Shown: positions 48,889 to 61,453 of the stretch, piece by piece
Layout of the letters: each line of letters starts with the position of its first letter
Numbering within the stretch: the stretch's first letter is position 1
DNA from: Phyto melanocephala
Taxonomy: Eukaryota > Arthropoda > Insecta > Diptera > Rhinophoridae
Direction of reading: 5' to 3'
NCBI GenBank assembly: GCA_941918925.1
Contig: OW799237.1
Coordinates: 18,085,201 to 18,149,200, forward strand
Length of the DNA: 64,000 bases
Made by a program: the position numbers and the translations under genes
The notes under the pieces: generated by a model
What the model was told of the DNA's origin: nothing
The model's database searches: none
The model's input: only the letters and a program-made list of their open reading frames with translations

Positions 48889-51132
48889 TATAACTTGGAT
48901 ATGCTGGTAAAATGTTTTCGTAAATTAAGTGTTTCAGTGAAAATGGGCGTTAAAGTAAGCGTGTCAATAAAATTTCTGCTAATAAATACAACTTAGATAT
49001 TTCAATATAGTCCGTAATTCTTCCAAAATATTTATTCATTGAGAAATTATATGAATTTGAAATAAAGCATTATATAGGATGTGGGCGTAATAGTGGGCGT
49101 GTCACCTAAATTTTCTGGCATAACAATAACATTGACTAGAAGGATTTCCGTAGCAAATTTTATCATCATACCTCTAATTTTGTCGGTTTTATGAGCTTTT
49201 AAATTTCATTAACAGTAAATAACGTGGAAAGTGAGCGTTATAGTAGGTGTGTCGAAGATATTTATGCTAATAAATACAACTTAGATATTTCAATAAAGTC
49301 CTTTATTATTCGATTTATAAAGAAATTATAAGAATTTGAGAGAAAACGTTGTATGGGAGGTTGGCGTGTCACATTTATTTTCCGTCAGAAGAAAGCCTTT
49401 GACCAAAAAGCAATTCCTGCAAAATTTCAGAATCGTAGATCTAAATTTGTCACTCTTATTAGGTTTAAAATTTTTAACAAATTGGAAAATACACTGCGCG
49501 GTATAAATTTTCGTACATTTTGATCTCTAACTCCCTTCCTAATACATGCATTTAGGCAATTTTTCTTCCTTCCTTATACTCCGATTTAGCCAATTTTCTA
49601 TTCCAAACAAACCTTGTGTATAAGACATATTCTGGCAAAATTTGAACCCACTAGCTTTTTCGATGGGACCTCTATCGTGCTTTTAACAGACGGACAGACG
49701 GACGGACATAGCTAGATCGTCATCAAATAAAACCCCGATTAAGAATATATACATACCATTTTTTGGTGGCGGATATAAAAACTCAAATACTTCAAAAAAG
49801 CACATTACAAAAAAATTTGTTTAGCTTTTTTACTAAAATTTTGCAAAAAATATTTGACCTTGTGTCACAAAAATTGGTCTGCTAATCACGGTCGGATCGT
49901 AACGGGTATACAATGGGGTATAGGGGTATAGAGGAGAGTTTTATCTACTAAATGGTGCTAATTTCTTTTTGTCATCTTATGTTTTCTAGAAGTTATGGTG
50001 TATTAAAAAAAGGAATTTAGGAAAATTTAGACCTAAAGATAAAAAAAAATTATTTCTAAACATTATAAACTATTTATTTTCATGTACTAATGGCTAACAA
50101 ATTTTAAAATTATACAAAACTTATTTCGTTTGAAAATCATTTAAAAGTAAAATGTTATAGAACTTTAAAAATCAAAATCTTACTAATAAGTTTCCCGTTT
50201 TAGCAAAATGCTGAGCATGTCTATTTTGAATCACCTTGTGGCCCTTAAAATTTAACCACCCTTTACAAAAGAATAGATAGATAAAAAAAAATTTAGTTAA
50301 AATATGTATTTTAAATATTCAAATACTTATTTTAAATCTACTGATGCACATTTCTTTTTTAATATTTTTAAATCTAAAACCTCATAAAACTGTGTGTACA
50401 ACTATATGTAAAGTTGGGCACAAATCATTACTCTAGTTAATTTTTGTCAACAAACTTCGGTCATTTTCGTTTTCACAAACCCCTATAAAATTCCTTTGTA
50501 GTTTGTGCAAAAAAATGTTACTAGAGTCATCTAGTGTTCTACGTGATGTTTAGCAAAGACATCATCCTCAGTGTTTGCAAAATGTAGTGGCGCCTACAAC
50601 AGATGTCGCCATCTGCAATGAATAAATGCTAATGAATATGACTAATATATTTTTATAAAAATTTAAAAAAAAAAGTGGGCGTGGAACATTTATTTTCCGT
50701 TATAACGAAGACTTTGACCAAAAAACCATGTTTGCAAAATTTCAGAACCGTACATATAGTTTTGTCAGTTTTATTACGTTTTAAACTTCAAATATACACT
50801 GAGCGGTATAAATTTTCGTACATTTTGACCTATAACTCCTTTTCTAATGCATAGATTTAAGCAATTTTTGGGGAGAAATATTCTTTTGACTCGAGAAATA
50901 TATATTCGAAGTTTCATGACTCTACGTTTATGCGTTTGGACACAATTCCTTTTTTTTCGATGTTTGAAGGACACGGTTTTTTCGACCTATTCTTGCTTTA
51001 CGAGCTATAACTCTCTTTCTAATATTCCGATTTAGCCCATTTTCAATACCAAACAAACCTTGTCTATTAGAAAGATTCTGGCAAAATTTGAGCCCTTTAG
51101 CTTTTTCGGTGCGACCTCTATCGTGCTTTCAA

Positions 51133-51212
51133 CAGACGGACAGACGGACAGACGGACAGACGGACAGACGGACAGACGGACAGACGGACAGACGGACAGA
51201 CGGACAGACGGA
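51133..51212 (+). repeat. 8-bp minisatellite (CAGACGGA), 10 units
   Basis: Ten perfect units lie within the repeat tail. The matching site in copy 1 (about 1979-2002) has three units. The expansion is the largest difference between the two copies and is probably replication slippage. Confidence 0.95.
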
Positions 51213-51356
51213 CGGACATAGCTAGATCGTCATCAAATCAAACCCCGATTCAGAATATATATACTTTATGGGGTCTAAAATGGATATTTCGATGTGTTAC
51301 AAACGGAATGACAAAATGAATATACCCCCACCATTTTTTTGGTGGCGGGTATAAAA

Positions 51357-52235
51357 ACAAATACCGCTAATTGGACTCTATATTTTCTTTTTTCTTATGG
51401 ATCTTGTTAATTGTTGTTGTATTACAATTTATGTTTATAATTTAGTCGCTAAATAGTTGAGATAATCAGATTAAACTCTTATTATTGCTCTTAAAATAAT
51501 TTAATAAGCTCTTAATACCTGCGCATAGCAAAATTTGTTTTTTTTTTATCAATAAACTTATAATGAAAAACTTTTAAGAGTTTTTATTTTTTGCAGTCGT
51601 AGTTGATATATTCATGGAAATGTCCATATGTGATATGAATCAGATAGTTTTTATCGGATATTAAACTTATTTTTAAATGTGATCAATTTCTTACCTTTAC
51701 AAAATGTCGAAAAAAATAAAAATTTATTGTCAGAGGTGCAGGTGATTAAATGAAAATTAATATTCTCAAGGCATATTCATAAGGTATATGCATCGCGGCA
51801 AAGAAATACATGCATTTTGTTTTGGAAATATGTCTGCATATTTCTTTAATTTTAATAATTTTTAAAAAACTTTAAAACAAACACTTTTTGTTCAGCTTAT
51901 GGGATACGAGTACCATATTCATCTACCTTGAATTTTCTTTTATTTATTTACAATTCAGCTGCAGGCATGGTGAAGTTCTTAGTTGTAACTGTCAACAGTG
52001 AGATAATTTTTTGCAATTTTTATAAAATTCATTTGACGTGTTCATTTGTATGTAATTACATACATGTTGAAAAAGGATATATAATATTCGTGTCAGACGA
52101 ATACCGCCATTTTACCTGTTGCATGTAACTTTAAATTTACCATACTTTTTAAAGCACCACAAATTAAACTTGCACTTAATAATATTAAAACAAATTTTTT
52201 TATTCTTAAAGACATACATGTATTTACAATTTAAA
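51357..52235. other. Non-coding, downstream of gene C
   Basis: AT-rich; no gene seen. A possible poly(A) signal for gene C (AATAAA on the minus strand) lies at 52199-52204, 32 bases past its stop codon. Confidence 0.4.
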
Positions 52236-55200
52236 CTAAATTGTGGAAGCATTACAAGTAGAATACCCCGTATTATAATTAATCCAATTCAAGTACGAGG
52301 TAACGCGTGTATTTATGCCAATAGCATAACCACCTTGACCACAACCTTTACCAAAACTAATAATGCCAAGTAAAACCAGACGAGAATTTTTAAGAACAAC
52401 AGGGCCGCCAGAGTCAAATTGACAAGAATCCTTGCCGGTACCCATGTTATCATAAGTGCAAATCTGGCTGGGATAAACTGTGGTTACATTATCGTACGCT
52501 CTAGCACAAGTTTGAAAGTCCGTTATCATAAGATTAACCTTTTGCAAAGTTCTGGACGTAGGACCGGCAAATGAGGTGGTGCCCCATCCAACCACATCCA
52601 CAGTATAATAATTGAAATTGTTGTTGCTATATGCATAAAAAAAAAATCACAGTATAATTAAGTATTTATTTTTACAGAGAAACAGAATAAATTATAATTA
52701 TATCCCAAGTTAAACTTACACGCTAGTTGCACGTGGTAAGCAAATCGGCCCTACTCCTTTGGACCACTCTATATTATTTCTGGTTAGTAGTAGGGCAATA
52801 TCATTTCTCACAGGCTCAGCCGTGTATGATGGATGTTCAATTATTTGTAAAATAAAGTAAACAGCAAAATATTTTGTGGGAGTGGCTAAATGAATCATAA
52901 AATTACTTTCTTTTTTAACAATTATTTATGTAAAGTGTTTTAAAGAACGTACAGGCTTCTATATTATGAATACCTACTCTTGCCTCAATAGATGGAGGAT
53001 TCGGTTGAATACGGGTACAGTGAGCAGCTGTTACAATAAATCTATGGGATACTTAAACAATGACACAAAAGCATTTAATAATTTACTTTCATATTAAAAA
53101 AAAAAAAATTGTTTATGTGCTTACTTATTGAACCTGCACAATAAAACGGCTGATTCGTAGTTCTATCCTTAAGAACCACCATAGAGGGAAACTCATTGAT
53201 GAATGTTTCCTGGCCATTCACAATTTTCGTACTGACCGACCAGCCGCAATCACAGGCTTGTGCTACCACACGCAGCTGACAACGAAAAACTCCTCTAGAA
53301 CCTCTAGATACATACGCCAACACTAATGAACGAAATTCAGACTGACGTATAAATGTGCCATAGCCGCATAACTGCTCGGAGTCTCTTAGCAAAACATCAC
53401 CATCGCGAGCTAAATAGAAGAATTCTGTAGTGCAGCCATTGGAACCCTTAAAAAAAGAAATAAAAGAATAATTTTATATTTGTATCAAGCAAACTCAAAA
53501 GATCGGCTCATTTTTCTAGACTTTTAACTGCCGTATTCATAAAAAATATTTTACGTTTATTGAAGGCTAATTTGACAAATTTCTATGCAACATCTATCAA
53601 ATAAGCTTTTAATAAACCTAAAATATTTTTTATGAATACGGCTCTAAGACTTTAAGCTTCATGTAAAGATTGCTTTTTTAAGTATCAAACATTCGATGGG
53701 GATAACTGTAAAACTAGCTGTCAAACAAAAGAAATGAGTTAGATCTTAAAAATCAAAACTTACACTAGAACAACGTTTAGAAATAGTGCAAATTTATTTG
53801 CAAAATTCGTGCCCTGTTCGCCAAACTTATAGAGTACTCCGTTTAGTTTAAGGTGCGCATAATCGTCCATCTTTGTTGGTCATACGCAATACTATGGAGC
53901 GAATTAGAACCACATTTAGTATTTTTGAAGTCAAGCCCTTACTGTGCACATAGAAGAAGCCATTACCGCTGTATGATGCAAATTAATTGATCTGATGCCT
54001 GTCTCAGCAACTCGGTCTCATAATTTGTATTTTTTATATATCTCATGTCATTGCCACTCATTTGGAGAAGAAATAGTTCCAACAAGATGGCGCAACATGC
54101 TATACATCACATGAAACTATTACACCTCCTTTGTGGGATTTAACACCTTTGGACTAGATTTTGTGTGGTTCTGCTGATTAACCAGCAACGAGTGATTTTT
54201 GAGAAGCCAATAATCGACGAAATAAGACCAGTTTTGCTCGAAAAAGTGGTGCAAAATTGCACAGTTCAAAGGACGCAGTCGCGAAGGCCATTTTAAAGAA
54301 ATTATTTTTAAATATTTAATACCATGCAATTTGTAAGCTAATAAAGTTAAAATTTTGGTCATTATATTGAATTGTTTGTTGTATTAAAAAAAAAAAAAAA
54401 ATACCTCCAAAAAAAGCACCCTATATAGAAATAAAAAAAAATTATAATATACTTCAAATGAAATAATTCACTTAATCAATATTGAAATGGTTCTATACTT
54501 TTTATAAAGTGTGATTATTTAGCTATTATCTTTTTGGCAACACTGGTTTAAACAGCTGGCGCACGTTTCGTGTTTTGTTTCACTGTCAAACATCTTCAGT
54601 TTGGTCTATAATTTAACCATGAATCGTCTTACAAACGAACAACGCTTGCAAATTATTGAATTTTATTATCAAAATCCGTGCTCTGTTAAGAAAGTTCATC
54701 GCGCGCTTCTTGTGTTCAGCGATAAAGCTCATTTTTGGCTCAATGGGTACGTTAATAAGCATAATTGTGGTTTTGGAGTGAAGATAAGCCAGAAGCATTG
54801 CACGAGCTATTAATGCATCCAGAAAAAGTCACAGTTTGGTGCGGTTTATGGGCTGGTGGCATCATTGGACCGTAATTCTTCAAAGATGATGCGAAACGTT
54901 ATGTAACTGTGAATGGTGAGCGCTAACTTTTTTTTGCCCAAAATGCAAAGGCTTGACTTGCATGACATGCGGTTTCAACAAGACGGTGCCATATGCCACA
55001 CAGCACGCTTAACAATGGACTTATTGAGAGGCGAGTTCGGTGAACATTCTATTTCACATTCGGGACCGGTCAATTGGCCACCTAGATCGTGCGATTTAAT
55101 GCCTTTAGACTATTTTTTGTGGGGCTATGTTAAAGCTCATGTCTATACACACATGCCCGCTTCAATAGACGTATTGGAAGGCAACATTGAAGCATTTATT

Positions 55201-56100
55201 CATGACATACCTGCCGAAATGTTGGAAAGACTATGCCAAAATTGGACTAAGCGGATGGACTATTTGAGGCGTAGTCACGGTCAACATTTGCATGAAATAA
55301 TCTTCAAACATTAAATTATATGGACCGTTCTATCGATTCAAATAAAAATTTCATGCATTTTTCTGAATTTTCTGAATTTTATGTGTTTTTTTTTAAACTT
55401 TTCAAAAGCTCTTAAAAAATCACCCAATATTATATATATTTTTTTGTTGGGCTTAAGTTGGCTTATATGCATTTCACTGGTGCTTAACTCGATCAGCAGT
55501 AAACCTTTACCTTAATTTTGATTCGGCATAAATAAGTACCAGTGAAATACATATCGCCCCTGTGCACGAAATTATCGTATGTTACAAAAACAAAATTTTA
55601 AGGGTGAGAGTTTTTATGAATAAAAATGTAAATAACTCGATAAAATGTACACTGTGTTATCTCCATAACTAAAACAGTTATCGCTTTAATATTTTGTCAT
55701 TAATGAATTTTATTTATAATGGACTTCGAAAAAACGTAACATACGATAATTTTGCGCACAGGAGTCGATATAAATAATTTGTATTTTACAACACGGTGGA
55801 ATTTGTCCCTACTCGAGCAGATAAATTCTGATTTTTTTGGCATTTTACCTTGTTTAAATTAAGAGTGCAGCTGGCAATTATAATGTGATCCAAAGGCGCC
55901 ACCAGATTATAGCGACAAGAAGTACCAGGGGGATAATAGTTTGGATAGTATGGTGATTCTACATAAGCATAGCCAGGGTTAAGTTGATATGAATGATCAC
56001 AGCCCTCGAATAAAGCATTTACTGTGCTACGACAAAAGATGAAAATGCTGAATAAAAGTTTAAGGACTGAAAAGGAATTGAAATTGTTGATTAATTGCAT
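52236..56100 (-). CDS. Gene C: CUB-domain trypsin-like serine protease
   Basis: Minus-strand exons are 55849-56100, 53125-53446, 52953-53051, 52720-52885 and 52236-52626 (intron phases 0, 1, 1, 2), giving 409 residues. A signal peptide (LLFSIFIF core) is followed by a CUB domain (YVESPYYPNYYPPGTSCRYN; TTEFFYLARDGD). ACDCGW leads to the activation site Lys158/Ile159 (IVNGQE). The triad is His202 (VTAAHC), Asp253 (RNDIALLL) and Ser352 (CQFDSGGP); Asp346 predicts trypsin-like specificity, and the Gly193 equivalent is Phe. Exon 3 is 99 bp, as in gene B. Intron 1 is 2.4 kb and full of transposon relics; the other introns are 67-239 bp. Codon structure is intact, so the gene appears functional. Secreted; substrate not readable from sequence. 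Confidence 0.88.
53532..53643. mobile_element. Fold-back MITE in gene C intron 1
   Basis: Arms 'gccgtattcataaaaaata' and 'tattttttatgaatacggc' are perfect inverted copies over about 23 bases. The arm resembles 'ggccttattcataaacga' of the MITEs at 42134 and 46277, so it may be a distant relative. Confidence 0.7.
53760..54410 (+). pseudogene. Mariner-type transposon relic 1 in gene C intron 1
   Basis: The plus strand reads LTLEQRLEIVQIYLQNSC from about 53762, an N-terminal domain start. It then has a large deletion before FQQDGATCYTSHET (54079-54120) and LWDLTPLD with a stop. Near the end the C-terminal part LLEKVVQNCT can be read, and the unit closes with 'aaaaagcaccct' near 54410. It lies antisense to gene C. 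Confidence 0.65.
54506..55427 (+). pseudogene. Mariner-type transposon relic 2 in gene C intron 1
   Basis: Ends 'gtgtgattatttagcta' and 'taaaaaatcacccaata' are imperfect inverted repeats. From 54619 the frame reads MNRLTNEQRLQIIEFYYQN, then jumps after HRALL to VFSDKAHFWLNGYVNKHNC, so roughly 100 or more residues of the linker region are missing. Later parts read WCGLWAGGIIGP and, from 54950, LHDMRFQQDGAICHTARLT, WPPRSCDLMPLDYFLWGYVK and the natural end HLHEIIFKH. A stop after IIGP and a frameshift near 54930 break it. It is the same family as relic 1, in the same orientation, 100 bp downstream. Confidence 0.8.
55556..55765. mobile_element. MITE with 29-bp inverted ends in gene C intron 1
   Basis: Left end 'cccctgtgcacgaaattatc' continues to 'gtatgttac'. 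The right end is its complement with three mismatches (gtaacatacgataatttt, then gcgcacaggag). The length is about 210 bp. I could not define a target duplication. Confidence 0.7.
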
Positions 56101-56221
56101 ACTAAAATAATAATTAATTTTTTTTACAGATAATTTTCTATTTTAAAATATCTTTTATGAATTTTTAGTATGTTTAGAAATTTGTAAATAAATTAAAACT
56201 TAATATTGATTCTATGAGAAA

Positions 56222-57341
56222 AACAAGAGCACTATATTTGGCAAATTTGTATACTTTTATTATACAAAAACGATTAGTTTGTTATAAACAGTAATCGCTA
56301 TGGAATAATCCCTTTATACTAAAATATGTATCACTTTTCTTGTGTAACTTCGATTTTGTGTTAAAATATTTTCGTAAATGTAGTCTTGCAATGAAAGTGG
56401 GCGTTAAAGTAGGCATGTCAATATAGTTTTTGCTAATAAATTCAACATACATAGATATTTCAATATAGTTCTTTATTCTTCTACAAATTTTGTCCATAGA
56501 GAAATTGTTTAAATATAAGATAAAGCGTTTTGTGGGAGGTAAGCGTTAAAGTGGGCGTGTCACCTTATTTTCGGTCGTAGCAATGATATGTGCGAATATT
56601 CTTCATCATACCTCTAAATCCGTCGGTTTTATGAACTTTTAAATTTCATTAACAGTAGTTTACATGAAAAGTGGGCGTTAAAGTAGGCGTGTCAATGTAG
56701 TCTTTACTAATAAATTCAACTTAATTAACTTTAATAAAGTCCTTTATTCTTCCAAAATCTTTATTCATTGAGAAATTACATATATGAAATTGAGATAAAG
56801 CGTTATATCGGAGGTGGCTGAGTCATATTTTTTTTTCTGGTAATACAAATCTTTTACCAAACAGCAATGTTTTAAAAATTTCATCATCGTATATCTAATT
56901 TTGTCAGTTTTATTACGTTTTAAATTTTATATATCAAAAAAGACACTGTGTGGTACAAATTTTTGTACATTTTGATCTATAACTCCTTTTCGAAGGCATT
57001 TTATTCGCCGTTGTAAGGACATAGTTTTGTTGAATTACTCTTGCACTACGACCTATAACCCTCTTTCTAATATTACGTTTAGCCCATTTCTAATACCAAA
57101 CAAACCTTGTGTATAAGAAATATTCTGGCGAAGTTTGAGCCCCTAACTTTTTCGGTTTGAGCTCTATCTCATATATTTAACAGACGGGAAGACGGATGGA
57201 CATAGCTAGATCGTTCTAAAATAATACCAGGATACAGAAAATATATACTTTATGGGGTCGAAAATAAATATTTCGATGTGTTACAAACGGAGTGAGAAAA
57301 TAAATATACCCCCACCATTTTTTTGGTGTCGGGTACAAAAA
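56222..57341 (+). repeat. Dispersed fly repeat, family I, near complete
   Basis: A truncated head (gagcactatatttggc) leads into blocks with 'gtgggcgttaaagtagg', then 'ctttttcggtttgagct' and 'cggatggacatagctagat', and ends with the tail hairpin 'ccaccatttttttggtg' plus 'tcgggta'. At 1.1 kb without a nested insert, this is the best guide to the family's full length. No coding sequence. Confidence 0.7.
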
Positions 57342-58829
57342 GAAAAAATAAAAAATTAAAGTTTTATGGGATATTTCTTTAAATTATAAATTTATTTTTT
57401 AAATAAACCACTTTTTAATTTTTTTTTTACAATTATATTCTAGTGGTTAATTGCAGGAAAGTGACAGAAGCACAGCGAGCAAATTTTTTAGTATTACTGA
57501 AAGTTTAATTAAAAAAAAAAAACTTTTGGTGGCTTTCCAAAGTTAAGTGCTATCACGTCGTATTGTCATAATCTTCTAAAATTTACAAATAGTTAAAAAA
57601 TATTTTATTGTTCATTGCTACATTTTAAAATGTTTAAAAATTGTGACAAATCGACGTGATGGCACGCACACGTTATAAATTTAATTATTAAAAATTGTTA
57701 TTCTAATTTAACTTATTTAAATTTAAATTTAAATTCACCGATCTTCTAAAATTGTATTCTTTATCATCACTATCACCTGAATCAATAGAAAATCCCAACT
57801 ACACTGAACCAAGCAATTTCGTTGTTTAATATTTCTATGTTTTTGTTATTAAAAATTTATTTATTATTGGTTTATTTGCTAAAAAAATTTTCCATAATTT
57901 TGCTGGTTATTTCAATAAACTTTATGTTGTTTACATAAGACAGTTGGTTTTCTTTTTACCGCCACCATTTAGCAGAACAATAGTTGACACCGTGGCTTCT
58001 TGAAACGGCGGAATGAAAATTTTGTTCACATTATTATAGTATTTAATGTGAAAATCAAGTGCAGCATGAAAGTGGTTACAATTTTAAACAGAATATTTAT
58101 TTAAAAAAATATATGTATAAATAAAAACCGTGCCAGTGTTGAAAGTTATTTCAGAATTCCTAATATTCTTTTATTTTGTTTTACAAAGAAGAAGTCGCTG
58201 TTAGTTTATAAGCCAATTTTTAGCTTTTTATTTTTTTTAAGCCCAAAGCACATTACAAAAGTGAATGTCAAAAAAACCGCCTAAGTGAGTCCTTTGTATT
58301 TTTATTATAAAAAAATTTAAGAAATGCATTAAAACCAACGTTTAATATTTGGTTAAAGAAAGAGGCGACAAGTATTTCAAAACATAAAGATTTTTAACCC
58401 AAATATTACCAAGATGTATCTATTTACAAGACACCTTGCGTTGCTTGATTTAATTTTGTAGTTTTGAATATTCAAAAATATATCTCTTCTCACATGAGTT
58501 ATAAAGCTACAGTGACCATCCGTTCTGTTTTATACAATACAGTACTATATTTGAGAGTCTTGTTCTGTAGAAAATATTTACTAGAAAATAACATTAAAAT
58601 GTTCTGTATTTTATTCACTGTTCCGTGTTTATGATGTATAAATATTTTCTTACCTAAAAGTACTTTAAAAAATTAACGTAATTTCCTCATAACAATATGG
58701 TTTTGATCAACAGTGAAAAAGGTCTTTAAATATGAGTATGCCGTAGTTCTACAAAAATACAAAAACATCATGAGATTGGTTTCGTAGGAATTTTGCAGTT
58801 GCCTGTTTTGCTAAAACTTAAATATTTTT
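57342..58829. other. AT-rich non-coding stretch with one MITE
   Basis: No gene seen apart from the MITE at 57547-57665. Confidence 0.4.
57547..57665. mobile_element. Small MITE with 'gtgctatcacgtcg' ends
   Basis: Left arm 'gtgctatcacgtcg' plus 'tattgtcataat' and right arm 'attgtgacaaatcgacgtga' plus 'tggcac' are inverted, imperfect copies about 120 bp apart. No target duplication is clear. Confidence 0.5.
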
Positions 58830-58996
58830 CACAATCTTCCTGATTGTCGACGAATTTGAACGATTACGTATCTTTCCATGGTTCAAATTAAGTTAGTCTG
58901 AAATTGAAAAATGTTGAATGAAATAGAGAAAAAAAACTTGATGTTTAGGTGTGGTTCACACTTAACATCGGCCCTTAAAATTTAACCACCCTTTAT
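58830..58996. mobile_element. Right half of a mariner-type MITE
   Basis: 'ggttcaaattaagttagtct' through 'cccttaaaatttaaccaccc' matches the right part of 10287-10487. The left end is missing or too worn to see. Confidence 0.55.
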
Positions 58997-59029
58997 TTTC
59001 ACAATATTTATTTGCAATCCTATAAATAT

Positions 59030-59640
59030 ATTTCATCAGAAAGCTTATGATTAAGAAAATCTATTGAGTGACCGTCTGACCGTTTGTGTTTAAAAATTGA
59101 GTTTTAGAAGCCTCATTTGTTACACATAAGGGTGTTAAAAATCATCAGAACCACTACCGAACCGAAATTAAAATTTTTTAGCTATTTTATTTAATATATT
59201 TAAGTTAATTTTGATAATCTATTGTAACGTTTGTTACTAAATATATTCGAAGATGTTCGTAATAAGTTTCAAAAAAATCCGGTGACTATTACGCAAAGTT
59301 GAAGACAAAAATAATTTGAAAGAATGTGTGAGGTATATGCCAGCAGAGTCAAATATAACGTTATCTTTTTGTTAATTTCTAGATTTGTCTCTTATATAGT
59401 TTTATTTTTAGCAATTTTTATTTTAAATAATTATTGTTATGTATCAAAGTCTGCTAGGCAGGCCCTTTCTTTTAACACCCATATCGATCCTTTGTGTTGT
59501 GCAAAAGATAAAAAAATTTAGTTAATCGTTTGATAATTTTAGGAAAAAAAAAACCGAAGCAGTTGTATTTTTGTTCTTATATCTCCTCTAGTTTTAAGGC
59601 GATTTGCCTGTTTTTTTCTCAGCAATAACTTTTAATACTA
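59030..59640 (-). repeat. Dispersed fly repeat, family II, fragment
   Basis: 'cagaaagcttatgatta' followed by 'gaccgtctgaccgtttgtg' and 'ttgagttttagaagcc' match the tail part of 13725-14697 and 25990-26950. The head is missing. Confidence 0.45.
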
Positions 59641-61453
59641 AGGGTTGCAGTTTGGTGTCTTTAGCTAGTCCAAAAATTAATTACTTAAATTAAATAAAAC
59701 AAATTACATAAATTAAAAAAAATATTATATTATTTCCAAATCATTTTTGCCGTTTAGTGACTTATTTGTGCAAACTTTTTTACAAACACCCCAAGAAGCA
59801 TCTCCCATTTATAAATAACAAGCAGGTCGAAATATTGAAATATCCATTTTAGACCCCATAAAGTATATATATTCTGAATCAGGGTTTGATTTTATGACGA
59901 TCTAGCTATGTCCATCCGTCTGTCCGTCTGTTAAGAGCACGATAGAGGTCGCACCGAAAAAGCTAGGCGGCTCAAATTTTGGCAGAATCGTTCCTATACA
60001 CAAGGTTTGTTTCGGAATGTTAGGAAGTGAGTTATAGGTCGAACAAACCATGTCCTTCGAACATCGAATAAAATGCAATTGCTTCCAAAGAAATTAACGT
60101 AGAGTCATGAATATATATATAGAGTCGAATATATATTTCCTGAGTACAGAGAATATTTGTCCCCGAGAATTGCTTTAGTTTATGCACTAGGAAAGGAGTT
60201 ATAGATCACAACGTACGAAAATTTATACCGCACAGTGTATTTTTCAGTATATTTAAAATTTAAACCTAATAAAACCATCAAAATTAAATGCACGATTCTG
60301 ACTTTTTGGTCAAATGCTTTGTTTTAACGGAAAATAAATATGACACACCCACTTTTACGCCCATCTCCCATATAACGTTTTATCTCAAATTCATATAATG
60401 TCTCTATGAATTAAGATTTTGGAATAATAAAGGGCAATATTGAAACATCTAAGTTGCATTCATTAGTAGAAAGAACCTCGACACGCCTACTATTATGCTC
60501 ACTTTTTACGTTATCTACTGTTAATAAAATTTAGAAGCTCATAAAACCGACAAAATTAGTGGTGTGATAATGAAATTTGCTACAGATATCTTTCTAGTCA
60601 ATGTCATGTTTATGCCGGAGAATTAAGGTGACCCGCCTACTTTAACGCCTACCTCCCATATAACGGTTTATATTAAATTCATATAATATCCTATGGACAA
60701 AGTTTTTGGAAAAATAAAGGACTATATTGAAATATCTAAGTTGTATTTATTAGCAAAAACTTGATTGACACGCCTACTTTAACGCCCACTTTCATTAAAA
60801 GACTTAATTTACGAAAAAATTTTACTAGCATATCGAATTTGTACAAAGAAAGTGATACATATTTTAATACAAAGAGATTATTCCATAGCGATTACTGTAA
60901 ATTACAAAATAATACATTTTGTGCTGTAAATTGGGTTATTTCCCGGGCATTTGAGTTATTTGATCTTACCAATTTCCCGGAATTATTTTTCGGGATCCCG
61001 GGAAATAAGAAAGGTGACTATGATTTGAAAGCTGATGGTTTTGTATTGTAACATTTCTTTTTCATAAAAATTTTTTGTTCAAGGTTTTTTTTAACTTTAG
61101 AATTAAAAATATTTTTAAAATAAATAGAATATACTTTTTGAGGGAATGTGTTAAAAAATTAAAAACAAATTCTGCCCACGTTACCAATACTTCAAAATTT
61201 CTTAAGAAAGAGTTAACACTTATTGAGGGAAGTGGTCAAAAAACTCAAAATATTGTATATTAGTTCAATGCACTTTGAACTATTAGTCCAACATCGATAT
61301 AAAGTGAACGAGTGTTTTCTGTTACAGGGCAATTTGTTAATAAAATCAGAAAAATACTTTCTGACCAGTCAATAAACGCTTTGAGCATATAAAAAGATTT
61401 TTTTCTACGTCGCTAAAAATTTTTGCGTTATATTTTTTTAATTATATATTGTA

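Larger units (their letters stand above)
48259..51356 (+). repeat. Composite interspersed repeat, copy 2 (complete)
   Basis: It starts with a full head 'gagcactatattcggctg' (complete palindrome TTCGGCTGTGCCGAA) and ends at the tail hairpin 'cccccaccatttttttgg' plus 'tggcgggtata' (51320-51356). A first tail hairpin lies at 49750-49775. From 49131 on it is near-identical to 1-2145, and the match stops at the tail in both copies. Nested inside are a mariner-type element (48399-48888) and, within that, a palindromic MITE. No coding sequence recognised. Confidence 0.8.
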
